DNA of 27,552 bases, from NCBI GenBank assembly GCA_042088665.1, contig JBELMB010000008.1:1-27552 (forward strand), in the 5' to 3' direction. Source of the stretch: JBELMB01 sp042088665 (lineage in GTDB: Bacteria > Pseudomonadota > Alphaproteobacteria > Rhodobacterales > Rhodobacteraceae). Below are positions 15,901 to 21,354 of the stretch, piece by piece. The notes under the pieces are model-generated. The model did no database searches. It was not told the DNA's origin and saw nothing but the letters and a program-made list of their open reading frames with translations. Each line of letters starts with the position of its first letter. Within the stretch, counting starts at the first letter, position 1. A program made the position numbers and the translations under genes.

Positions 15901-16602
15901 CTCGGCACGCAGGGAGGAGAAGTTCGTGCCGGTGCCTGATCCGTATTTGAAGAGACGCGCCTCGCGTACCCACAAATCCATAATGCCGCCTTCGTTCACG
16001 AGATCATCCTGAACCGACTGGATGAAGCAGGCGTGAGGCTGCGGATGCTCATATGCTGACTTGGATTTGACCAGTTTGCCCGTTTTATAGTCAACGTAGA
16101 AATGGCCCTGGCTTGGCCCGTCGATCCCATAGGCCCAATGCAGGCCGGTGTTGAACCACTGCGGGCTGTTCGGCGCGGCCGTCTGAGTCGCCAGCATGTG
16201 GCGCATTTCATCGTAGTATGCGCGCGCATCCTCTTCGTCCGAGAAATAGCCGCCCTTCCAGCCCCAGTAGGCCCAGGCCCCTGCCAGGCGGTCAAAGACC
16301 TGACGTGCAGAGTTTTCGCCCACCCGCTCGGTGGTCTTGGACTTTGCTTCGGACCGCCAGAGGAATTCCGGCACATCGTCTTCGGCGATCTTCTTCAGCT
16401 CCACCGGCACACCAGCCTTGCGGAAATACTTCTGCGCGATGACATCGCTGGCCACCTGGCTCCACTTCGCAGGCACCTCCAGGTTGTCCTGCTTGAAGAC
16501 GGTGGACCCGTCCGGGTTGCGGATTTCCGAAGTGGTTGTGACGAACGCGACCTCTGCGTATGCGTCCTGCCCTGCCTTGGTGTATTTTCTTTCGATTTTC
16601 AT
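12913..16602 (-). CDS. nrdJ: Vitamin B12-dependent ribonucleotide reductase (class II)
   Basis: Reduces ribonucleotides to deoxyribonucleotides with adenosylcobalamin as radical source, oxygen-independently. The 1229-residue product is the long form of class II enzymes. Visible are the N-terminal active-site region PHACFIQSV, the substrate and loop segments GSGTGTNFSSLRAEGE and SGGTTRRAAKM, the catalytic SNPCSEYMFLDDTA with Cys469, APTGTIGLVMDCDTTGIEPD, and a C-terminal cysteine-rich tail (CGDCGN, CMKCNTCG) that can carry redox-active pairs or zinc. Start chosen at ATG 16602 (MKIERKYT); a 51-residue in-frame extension overlaps the structured leader and is not protein-like. No nrdAB is in view. 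The upstream region has NrdR-like boxes, a structured leader, a DnaA box and a CtrA-type site. Identification certain. Confidence 0.97.
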   Translation of the reverse strand: MKIERKYTKAGQDAYAEVAFVTTTSEIRNPDGSTVFKQDNLEVPAKWSQVASDVIAQKYFRKAGVPVELKKIAEDDVPEFLWRSEAKSKTTERVGENSARQVFDRLAGAWAYWGWKGGYFSDEEDARAYYDEMRHMLATQTAAPNSPQWFNTGLHWAYGIDGPSQGHFYVDYKTGKLVKSKSAYEHPQPHACFIQSVQDDLVNEGGIMDLWVREARLFKYGSGTGTNFSSLRAEGEALSGGGKSSGLMGFLKIGDRAAGAIKSGGTTRRAAKMVICDADHPDIEKFINWKVKEEQKVASIVAGSKMHEQMLNAIFEAIGTWDGVEADAYDPKANPTLKKAIRKAKQAMIPETYVKRVLDYARQGYASIEFPTYDTDWDSEAYASVSGQNSNNSIRVTDAFLKAVREDADWELIRRTDGKVAKTIKARDLWEQVGHAAWACADPGIQFHDTVNAWHTCPEDGAIRGSNPCSEYMFLDDTACNLASMNLLTFLKDGKFDAETYMHATRLWTLTLEISVTMAQFPSKEIAQLSYDFRTLGLGYANIGGLLMNMGHSYDSDEGRALCGALTAIMTGVAYATSAEIAGELGAFSGYERNRDHMLRVIRNHRNAAYGATTGYDALAVKPVALDHTGCPDPLLIELAMGTWDEALRLGERFGFRNAQSTVIAPTGTIGLVMDCDTTGIEPDFALVKFKKLAGGGYFKIINRSVPGALEKLGYGSAQIEEIISYAVGHQTLGNAPGINHGALIGHGFGPAQIEKVEAALATAFDIRFVFNQWTLGESFCREVLGIPTEKLNDPTFDLLRHLGFSRSDIEAANDHVCGTMTLEGAPHLRSEHYPVFDCANTCGKKGKRYLSVDSHIKMMASAQSFISGAISKTINMPNDATIEDCQKAYELSWSLGTKANALYRDGSKLSQPLAAALVEDDDEAAEVMETGSNHEKAQVLAEKIIEKVVVKEIIKSERTKMPSRRKGYTQKAVVGGHKVYLHTGEYGDGSLGEIFIDMHKEGAGFRAMMNNFAIAVSVGLQYGVPLEEFVDAFTFTKFEPAGMVQGNDNIKNATSIIDYIFRELAVSYLDRTDLAHIKPEGAAFDDLGRGAEEGVANVKELSEGAANKSLEVLKQISSTGYLRKRLPQELVVLQGGQAGAVAFEAGTDPAQVLSTLVPATAAGPVSAGTSSGKGSSSVASAPMGMSAVGRAKMQGYEGEACGDCGNYTLVRNGTCMKCNTCGSTSGCS

Positions 16603-16637
16603 CGCTGACTGCCCCGTCGCAAATCGGTTTGACCTCG

Positions 16638-16782
16638 TGCCGACGATGAGATGAGCAGGGAACAGGTACGACGCACATGCAGCTTGCATGCCGGAACTGT
16701 GCGTCCCGCAAGGTGTCTTGGTTGTCTGGTTTCTGTCCCCTGCCAACACGGCCACTAGATGTTGTGGCTCTCATCGTCGGCA
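16638..16782 (-). ncRNA. Structured 5' leader RNA of nrdJ (candidate cis-regulatory RNA)
   Basis: On the nrdJ strand a nested fold is visible. P1: TGCCGACGATGAGA (16782-16769) pairs perfectly with TCTCATCGTCGGCA (16651-16638). P1a: GCCAC/GTGGC (16768-16764 with 16755-16751). P2: GCAGGGGACAG (16743-16733) pairs with CTGTTCCCTGC (16665-16655), 11 pairs including one G-U, extendable by another G-U. P3: GACGCACA (16705-16698) pairs with TGTGCGTC (16677-16670), capped by TGCA-AGC-TGCA. The two G-U pairs would be A-C mismatches on the other strand, which favours a minus-strand RNA. A 27-base A/C-rich strand with ACCAGACA-like repeats lies between P2 and P3. The element ends 35 bases before the nrdJ ATG. 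I do not see the cobalamin riboswitch B12 box. A conserved nrdJ RNA motif has been described; identity with it cannot be judged here. Confidence 0.7.
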
Positions 16783-16799
16783 TCCACAACATGGCCAAT
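16752..16799. promoter_or_regulatory. Tandem NrdR-like boxes
   Basis: Box 1, CCACTAGATGTTGTGG (16752-16767), fits the NrdR consensus acaCwAtATaTwGtgt at the conserved CAC-TA-AT-TTGTG positions. Box 2 begins 32 bp away (16784-16799) with CCACAACAT, the exact reverse complement of the right half of box 1, and has a degenerate right half. A spacing of about three helical turns is what tandem NrdR sites show. NrdR represses ribonucleotide reductase genes when dATP is abundant. Confidence 0.6.
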
Positions 16800-16817
16800 C
16801 TGGCGCCATGTCGTCAA
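16788..16817 (-). promoter_or_regulatory. Candidate nrdJ promoter
   Basis: On the minus strand TTGACG (16817-16812) and CATGTT (16793-16788) are 18 bases apart, and NrdR-like box 2 covers the -10. Predicted +1 is near 16781, which would include nearly all of the leader structure. An alternative -10, TATATG (16844-16839), lies upstream without a clear -35. Confidence 0.35.
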
Positions 16818-16912
16818 CGGCTTTTTTCACGGGACTGACATATATTTGGTGTTGACCGGGGGTTTCACCACTAGGGGGTGTAGGTGCCCCCCGATTCACA
16901 GTTTGACTGTTT

Positions 16913-16952
16913 ACGTTTGGTTAACAATTGATCGCCAAAAAAATCCAAACGT
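16913..16952. repeat. 8-bp inverted repeat in AT-rich region
   Basis: ACGTTTGG (16913-16920) and CCAAACGT (16945-16952) are perfect inverted copies with a 24-bp AT-rich spacer that includes GTTAAC-like sequence and a run of A. It lies just left of the DnaA box and may be a regulator binding site. Confidence 0.4.
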
Positions 16953-16961
16953 TACACAAAG

Positions 16962-16970
16962 TTATCCACA
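16962..16970 (+). promoter_or_regulatory. DnaA box
   Basis: TTATCCACA, a perfect match to the high-affinity DnaA box, about 360 bp upstream of the nrdJ start in an AT-rich intergenic stretch. No second perfect box was seen nearby, so transcriptional control by DnaA is more likely than an origin. Confidence 0.55.
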
Positions 16971-16975
16971 CCGGA

Positions 16976-16997
16976 GGGCTGTCAGCCCGAGGCTGAC
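16976..16997. other. Two mutually exclusive hairpins
   Basis: GTCAGCC-CGA-GGCTGAC (16981-16997) is a perfect 7-bp stem with a three-base loop. GGGCT-GTC-AGCCC (16976-16988) uses the same AGCC segment, so the two stems cannot form together. No T-run follows on either strand. The transcript they would belong to is unknown. Confidence 0.35.
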
Positions 16998-17008
16998 CCT
17001 GCGTCCGG

Positions 17009-17023
17009 TTAACCCAATATTAA
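17009..17023. promoter_or_regulatory. CtrA-type full site
   Basis: TTAA-CCCAATA-TTAA is a perfect TTAA-N7-TTAA site, the binding pattern of the alphaproteobacterial cell-cycle regulator CtrA. It lies in the nrdJ upstream region, close to the DnaA box. Only one other perfect site was seen in the window (18725-18739). Confidence 0.5.
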
Positions 17024-17212
17024 TTGAAGTAAACGTGCAAAAATATGTGGCACAGCTGCACATACAGCCCTCGGCAAAGGGATCGAACCGGAAAACCATC
17101 CACAGGCTGCGCAAAAGCAGGGTCTGGCAAGAATGGCAGCCCTACATCTAGTGGTCTGTGGCGGAATCAATGCGGGCGAGTCGCTGCGTTCTGAACCTTT
17201 GGAGGCCTGCAT

Positions 17213-17404
17213 ATGTCAAAGCGCCCGCGCCCTCGCAAGGGGGAGAAATGGCGCGTTTCGACACCTCCCCATGGGGCCGTGTTCTCAGCGTCACAGGAGG
17301 GCAAAACCGGGAGATCCACAGGCGGTGACACCCGCAAACAGGCCGCGCCCTGCACAGGCGTGATCAGCTTGCAGTTGCAATGCCGGCAGTCGAGACAAAG
17401 ATAA
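17213..17404 (+). CDS. Possible small basic protein (63 residues)
   Basis: Not recognised. The ORF has a strong SD GGAGG (17201-17205) seven bases before its ATG. The product starts MSKRPRPRKGEKWRV, strongly basic, and continues with ordinary composition; no known domain or membrane segment is visible. It ends 12 bases before the tRNA-Pro gene on the other strand and lies about 190 bp downstream of the CtrA-type site. Against it: it stands alone and its C-terminus (ISLQLQCRQSRQR) looks less protein-like. A genuine small gene is possible but unproven. Confidence 0.35.
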   Translation: MSKRPRPRKGEKWRVSTPPHGAVFSASQEGKTGRSTGGDTRKQAAPCTGVISLQLQCRQSRQR

Positions 17405-17416
17405 TAAGAAGAAGAG

Positions 17417-17493
17417 TGGTCGGGGCGGCGAGATTCGAACTCACGACCTTCTGTACCCAAAACAGACGCGCTACCAAGCTGCGCCACGCCCCG
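17417..17493 (-). tRNA. tRNA-Pro(UGG)
   Basis: The minus strand folds into a complete 77-nt cloverleaf with encoded CCA. Acceptor CGGGGCG pairs with CGCCCCG, the D arm is GCGC/GCGC with AGCTTGGTA, and the anticodon stem TCTGT/ACAGA carries loop TTTGGGT with anticodon TGG. The T arm is GTGAG-TTCGAAT-CTCGC, with discriminator A. It follows the DUF192 gene on the same strand after a terminator-like hairpin. The UGG anticodon can read most or all proline codons through wobble. Confidence 0.97.
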
Positions 17494-17527
17494 ACACTGG
17501 CGGGGGTTTACCCCGACACCTTGAGTA

Positions 17528-17551
17528 AGAAAAGCCCAAATCGCAGGCTTA
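17528..17551 (-). terminator. Terminator at the end of the DUF192 gene
   Basis: On the minus strand AAGCC (17550-17546) and GGCTT (17536-17532) can pair around a nine-base loop, followed by a T-rich TTTTCTT. The stem begins inside the stop codon. A short stem with a good U-tract; moderate support. Confidence 0.5.
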
Positions 17552-18124
17552 TTCGCATGACCAGGCGGCTTGGGGAATTGAGGGATGGCGCAGCTCGGCC
17601 CCCGGCGCGATCCCGAGCCTGTCGCTGAGGCCGCCGTTGATCTCCAGCACATATTGTATGGCGTCGCCACCCGGGATCGCCGTCAGGTCCCCCGGCACCG
17701 CATTGACATGCACCCGCTGCACAACGCCCTGCGCGTCGGCAAAGATCATGTCGAGCGGGATCAGCGTGTTCTTCATCCAGAAAGCCACCCGCTGCGGACG
17801 TTCATATACAAAGAGCATGCCGCGTGATGACGGCATCGCCTCTACGAACATCAAGCCACGCGACCTCGTCTGGGGCGTGTCGACCACATCGACCGCGAAC
17901 CGCGCGAGGCCAAACGCCCCGCGGATGTGCAGGGCACCGGCGGCGCAGGCAGGCACATTCGCCGCAGCTAGCAAAATTCTGTCCGTGCCCGCCGAAACAC
18001 CGGCGTTCGACCCGCTCAAAGACAACAAGGGCGCTCGCGCGCCCCCGTCCGCCTTCAATGATGTGGAAAAAGACAAGGCCCCAAGGGCGCATGCCAGTCC
18101 TAGTGCAGCAAAGCGGTTTCCCAT
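17549..18124 (-). CDS. DUF192 family exported protein
   Basis: Protein of 191 residues with an N-terminal signal peptide (about 1-25, hydrophobic LGLACALGALSFS), hence probably periplasmic or lipid-free exported. Residues about 72-188 form the DUF192 fold, recognised by TPQTRSRGLMFVE, GMLFVYERPQRVAFWMKNTLIPLDMIF split over two strands, and the C-terminal GGDAIQYVLEINGG. The family has known structures but no established function. Its ATG at 18124 lies inside the 3' end of the cold-shock gene (25-bp overlap) with an SD-like GGAAG ahead, so translation is probably coupled. tRNA-Pro follows on the same strand. Confidence 0.88.
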   Translation of the reverse strand: MGNRFAALGLACALGALSFSTSLKADGGARAPLLSLSGSNAGVSAGTDRILLAAANVPACAAGALHIRGAFGLARFAVDVVDTPQTRSRGLMFVEAMPSSRGMLFVYERPQRVAFWMKNTLIPLDMIFADAQGVVQRVHVNAVPGDLTAIPGGDAIQYVLEINGGLSDRLGIAPGAELRHPSIPQAAWSCE

Positions 18125-18657
18125 GCGTTCACTTCCATCGCCATGCGGCCGCGCTTGCCCTCGACCACCCGGATCGCCAATGCCTCTCCGGGCTGCAGAT
18201 CCGAGAGGCCCGACCGGCGCAGAACCTCGATATGAATGAACACATCATCATTCTTCCCGAAGACATTTGCAAACCCAAAGCCCTTGGCCTTGTCGAACCA
18301 TTTGACCCGGGCGGGCTCCAGCTCGGCAGAGCTCAAGACATCCGGGTCCAGTTGTTCGAAATCGGCCAGCGGCGCGCCTTCGGGGGCTTCGGGCGGTTCG
18401 ACCCGCAGAACCTGCGTGGCCTGAACGCCCCGACTGGTGTTCTGCACATCGATCTCGATCCGCGCGCCATCCGCAACGGAGCTTTGTCCAAAATTACGCA
18501 GTACATTGGCATGGAGGAGGATATCCGGACCGCCTTCATCGGCGACGACAAAGCCGAAGCCTTTCACCGGGTCGAACCACTTTACCTTACCGGCAATTTT
18601 TCTGACGTCCTTCAGTTCTTGTTCCAACGCTCTTCCCAACTCAACACATATCCCCAA
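18100..18657 (-). CDS. Cold-shock protein with two CSD domains
   Basis: Single-stranded nucleic-acid binding protein of up to 185 residues with tandem cold-shock domains. CSD1 (about 22-86) has GKVKWFDPVKGFGFV and DILLHANVL; CSD2 (about 116-178) has ARVKWFDKAKGFGFA and DVFIHIEVL, so both RNP1 and RNP2 motifs are present twice. An acidic, proline-containing linker joins them. No ATG is available at the N-terminus: in-frame TTG codons at 18657, 18639 and 18627 are the candidates, and GGGGA (18655-18651) favours 18639. It likely acts as RNA chaperone or antiterminator. It overlaps the DUF192 gene, and a perfect CtrA-type site lies about 70 bp upstream. Function class certain, start uncertain. 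Confidence 0.9.
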   Translation of the reverse strand: MGICVELGRALEQELKDVRKIAGKVKWFDPVKGFGFVVADEGGPDILLHANVLRNFGQSSVADGARIEIDVQNTSRGVQATQVLRVEPPEAPEGAPLADFEQLDPDVLSSAELEPARVKWFDKAKGFGFANVFGKNDDVFIHIEVLRRSGLSDLQPGEALAIRVVEGKRGRMAMEVNAWETALLH

Positions 18658-18724
18658 CCCAGTCTTCGCGCATTGCCAAGGCTTTGCGCAAGGCGGCGGG
18701 CGTCCTGTTTTTGTGTCAAGTTTG

Positions 18725-18739
18725 TTAACGAAAGGTTAA
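18725..18739. promoter_or_regulatory. CtrA-type full site upstream of cold-shock gene
   Basis: TTAA-CGAAAGG-TTAA, also readable as two GTTAAC hexamers separated by five bases, a perfect match to the CtrA pattern including the flanking G and C. It lies 68 bp upstream of the farthest cold-shock start codon, with a TTGACA (minus strand) immediately downstream. Confidence 0.5.
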
Positions 18740-18806
18740 CGGAAGCGTTAGATCTCATCTTTTGCATTTGACGTGACGTGAAATTTCGCTTTTACATCAA
18801 ATACAT

Positions 18807-19412
18807 CTATGGATTGAGCCGAACCACGTCCCACTCCGCGTCAAGCGAAGTGCGCGTCCACCGAAACCGGTCATGGAGACGAAATGCCCCGTCCGCCCAG
18901 AACTCCATTTCGATCGGGCGGATGCGAAAACCACCCCAGAAAGGCGGGCGCGGCGGGTTGGGTCCACGCACCGCGGTGACCTTGGCAACTTCGGCCATCA
19001 GTGTCGCGCGGCTGTCCAGCGGCTGGCTCTGGCGCGAGGCCCAGGCCCCCAGCCGGCTCTTGAGAGAGCGCGACTGGTAATAGGCATCCGCCTGCGCGTC
19101 GTCCACCTTCTCGACATGGCCGCGCACGCGCAGCTGTCGGTGCAGGCTTTTCCAATGCAGCACAAAGGCCGCCTGCCCCGCGCCGTCGAGCTCCCGCGCC
19201 TTGGCGCTTTCGTAATTGGTGTAAAAGACAAAGCCCGCCGCTTCGATTTCCTTGAGCAGGACCATGCGCACGTTGGGCATGCCGGAGGCATCCACCGTCG
19301 CCAACGCGATGGCGTTCGGGTCATTGATCTCGGAGGCCTCGGCCTCTGCCAGCCAGGCCCTGGCCAATTCGAACGGGTCGTCCCCGGCAAAAATTCCCCC
19401 GCGTTCGGACAT
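18807..19412 (-). CDS. pdxH: Pyridoxamine 5'-phosphate oxidase
   Basis: FMN enzyme that oxidises pyridoxamine/pyridoxine 5'-phosphate to pyridoxal 5'-phosphate, the last step of vitamin B6 cofactor synthesis and salvage. The 201-residue product has the FMN-binding strands VRMVLLKE and FYTNYESAKARE, the substrate segment SRLGAWASRQSQPL, and the C-terminal signature EFWADGAFRLHDRF ending in RLNP, all typical. A good SD (AGGAG) precedes ATG 19412, which gives the usual family length; an in-frame upstream extension is not protein-like. It is divergent from fabI. The PLP it makes would serve enzymes such as the aminotransferase further along the window. Confidence 0.95.
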   Translation of the reverse strand: MSERGGIFAGDDPFELARAWLAEAEASEINDPNAIALATVDASGMPNVRMVLLKEIEAAGFVFYTNYESAKARELDGAGQAAFVLHWKSLHRQLRVRGHVEKVDDAQADAYYQSRSLKSRLGAWASRQSQPLDSRATLMAEVAKVTAVRGPNPPRPPFWGGFRIRPIEMEFWADGAFRLHDRFRWTRTSLDAEWDVVRLNP

Positions 19413-19621
19413 GGTCTTGCTCCTCGTGTTTTCTGCACCGTCCTGCCAGCCCAAAGCGCGGGGAACAAGGGCCTGTGCCCCGGCCCTCCCGTCTTTGAAC
19501 ATGCCCCACAAGCCGACCCGGATTGCGCCCCGCCGCCTCCGATTATGGTAAAGCAGACTTGATGGGCCTTCGGGGATCGCCTAAAGGACGCTCAATCAAG
19601 GATCTGGTGGAAGGGGCGCTC

Positions 19622-20440
19622 ATGTCAAATCAGGTGTTTTCGGGCCCATTGATGGCGGGAAAGCGTGGCCTCATCATGGGTCTGGCCAACGACAAATCCA
19701 TCGCGTGGGGAATTGCCAAGGCGCTGTCCGAGGCGGGGGCCGAACTGGCCTTCTCTTATCAGGGGGACGCGTTGAAAAAACGTGTGGATCCGCTGGCCGC
19801 GCAACTGGGATCCGAGATCGTTCTGCCCTGCGACGTGGGTGACGAGGGATCGGTTGACGCGCTCTTTGACGGGCTCAAGGCGCAGTGGGACAGCCTCGAC
19901 TTTGTCGTGCACGCCATCGGCTTTTCCGACAAGAACGAGCTGCGTGGCCGCTATGTCGACACCACGCGCGGCAATTTCACCATGTCGATGGACATCTCCG
20001 TCTACAGCTTTACCGCCGTCATGCAGCGCGCGGAAAAGATGATGAAGAACGGCGGCGCGGCCATCACGCTGACCTATTATGGCGCCGAGCGCGTCATGCC
20101 CCATTACAACGTGATGGGCGTGGCCAAGGCGGCGCTTGAGGCCTCGGTGCGCTATCTGGCCGAGGATCTGGGCAAGGATGGGATCCGCGTGAACGCCATT
20201 TCCGCCGGTCCGATCAAGACGCTGGCCGCCTCTGGTATCGGCGATTTCCGCTACATCATGAAGTGGAACGAATACAATTCGCCGCTGCGCCGCAACGTGT
20301 CTATTCAGGATGTGGGCGGGTCTGCGCTTTATCTGCTTTCGGATCTTTCCGCGGGCGTGACCGGTGAGACGCACCACGTGGACGCGGGCTACCACGTCGT
20401 CGGCATGAAGGCCGTGGACGCCCCCGACATGTCCAAATGA
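19622..20440 (+). CDS. fabI: Enoyl-[acyl-carrier-protein] reductase (NADH), FabI
   Basis: Last reductive step of each fatty-acid elongation cycle; short-chain dehydrogenase fold, cytoplasmic. The 272-residue product has the FabI nucleotide-binding segment GLANDKSIAWGIAKAL (20-35) and the catalytic region TYYGAERVMPHYNVMGVAK, in which Tyr152, Tyr162 and Lys169 correspond to E. coli Tyr146, Tyr156 and Lys163. AISAGPIKTLAASGI and the C-terminal GVTGETHHVDAGYHVVG complete the family pattern. Start at ATG 19622, preceded by GGAAGGGG; the upstream in-frame ATG at 19523 is not supported. It is divergent from pdxH with a 209-bp gap. FabI is the triclosan target. Identification certain. Confidence 0.96.
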   Translation: MSNQVFSGPLMAGKRGLIMGLANDKSIAWGIAKALSEAGAELAFSYQGDALKKRVDPLAAQLGSEIVLPCDVGDEGSVDALFDGLKAQWDSLDFVVHAIGFSDKNELRGRYVDTTRGNFTMSMDISVYSFTAVMQRAEKMMKNGGAAITLTYYGAERVMPHYNVMGVAKAALEASVRYLAEDLGKDGIRVNAISAGPIKTLAASGIGDFRYIMKWNEYNSPLRRNVSIQDVGGSALYLLSDLSAGVTGETHHVDAGYHVVGMKAVDAPDMSK

Positions 20441-20751
20441 TGCAACGGGCCGCGGCGCTGCGTCTGACCGCGCGCCCGGCCTGCCCGGCGGACAGGTTTG
20501 GCGGTTGGATGCCGCGGCTTGCCGCCTCTTCCGACGCCATGTCCGACGCATCGGGGCCCTGCCCGCAGTCTGTTCCACCAAAACAGCCACAAAGACCGCA
20601 GATGCAGAACATCCGGTCTGGACAGGTCGCATATGCTGCACAGATCGCCGGTCAAACGCCGGATCCGCGCAGGTATGATTGGGTTGACTCCACAGGCGTC
20701 ACGGTTTCGGATCGTGGGACCCTTGTTCCCGGCCGCGCAGGATAACCAACA
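20441..20751. other. Intergenic region (311 bp) between fabI and the LysE-type gene
   Basis: No gene seen; ORFs in this stretch are cysteine- and proline-rich noise. A short stem CCGG-TCAAACG-CCGG lies near 20649-20662 and a candidate promoter at 20684-20712. Confidence 0.45.
20684..20712 (+). promoter_or_regulatory. Candidate promoter for the LysE-type gene pair
   Basis: TTGACT (20684-20689), a 17-base spacer and TCGGAT (20707-20712) lie 40 bp before the ATG at 20752. The -35 is good, the -10 weak (three of six). Confidence 0.35.
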
Positions 20752-21354
20752 ATGACACTGGCCACGCTGATTGCTTTCAACCTGACGCTTCTGGCGGCGC
20801 TGGCAGCGCCCGGGCCTGCGCTGTTGTTTGCGCTGCGCCAGTCGGTTTCGGGCGGATTCGCCGTGGGGGCCGCGACGGGTGCCGGGCTGGCCGTGATGGC
20901 CGCGAGCTGGACCGCCGCCGCGCTGCTGGGGCTCGAAGTGGTGTTTCGCATCTTTCCCACTGCCTTTGTGGTGATGAAGATCGCCGGTGCGCTGTACCTG
21001 TTGTGGATCGCCTACAGCCTGTGGCGCGACGCGCGCCAACCTGTCTCGGACGCGTTGCGCCCGCGCGGGCGGGCCTTTGTGGATGGGCTTCTGGTCAATC
21101 TTGCCAATCCGAAATCGGTCCTCTTTGCGGCCTCTGTGCTGGTGGTGATCTTTCCGCCCGACATGTCGCCGGGCACCAAGGCGCTGATCGTATTGAACCA
21201 CGCGGTCGTCGAAGTGATCGCCTACAGCGCCTTTGCGGCGGCGCTGTCCTCGCCCCCGGCGCGGGCTGGCTACTTGCGGCTGAAACCGGTGATCGACCGC
21301 TGCGCCGCGGTGATCCTCGGCGCGCTTGGGCTGCGCCTGCTGGTGGGCCGATGA
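20752..21354 (+). CDS. LysE/RhtB-family exporter, first of a pair
   Basis: Inner-membrane exporter of amino acids or related metabolites, 200 residues with about six hydrophobic segments. The N-terminal family motif is present as APGPALLFALRQSVSGGFAVG split over two strands, with the mid-protein signature DGLLVNLANPKSVLF (about 104-118). AGGAT before ATG 20752 is an acceptable SD. Its stop overlaps the ATG of a second LysE-type gene by four bases (ATGA), so the two are translationally coupled. The pair shows clear but not close similarity, suggesting an old duplication or a hetero-oligomer. Substrate unknown. Confidence 0.87.
   Translation: MTLATLIAFNLTLLAALAAPGPALLFALRQSVSGGFAVGAATGAGLAVMAASWTAAALLGLEVVFRIFPTAFVVMKIAGALYLLWIAYSLWRDARQPVSDALRPRGRAFVDGLLVNLANPKSVLFAASVLVVIFPPDMSPGTKALIVLNHAVVEVIAYSAFAAALSSPPARAGYLRLKPVIDRCAAVILGALGLRLLVGR

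Larger units (their letters stand above)
16603..17416. other. Regulatory intergenic region upstream of nrdJ (814 bp)
   Basis: The longest gap in the window, with an unusually AT-rich core (about 16900-17050). From left to right it holds the nrdJ leader with a nested RNA structure, NrdR-like boxes, a candidate promoter, a GGGGG/CCCCC hairpin (16874-16891), an 8-bp inverted repeat, a DnaA box, two overlapping hairpins, a CtrA-type site and a small ORF with a strong SD. The plus-strand ORF spanning 16759-17151 lacks protein character. Confidence 0.6.

Noticed and set aside
16603..16860. Classical cobalamin riboswitch before nrdJ
   Set aside because: The leader is structured, but the conserved B12 box and GCCACTG-type core were not found on the minus strand.
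16900..17100. Replication origin
   Set aside because: AT-rich with one perfect DnaA box, but no cluster of boxes and no dnaA, parAB, hemE or repABC-type gene nearby; promoter control is the simpler reading.
17167..17670. 167-residue minus-strand ORF containing GVAQLGSASVLGTEGREFESRRPDH split across the tRNA region
   Set aside because: This is the familiar false translation of a tRNA gene; it covers tRNA-Pro(UGG) and overlaps the DUF192 gene in another frame.
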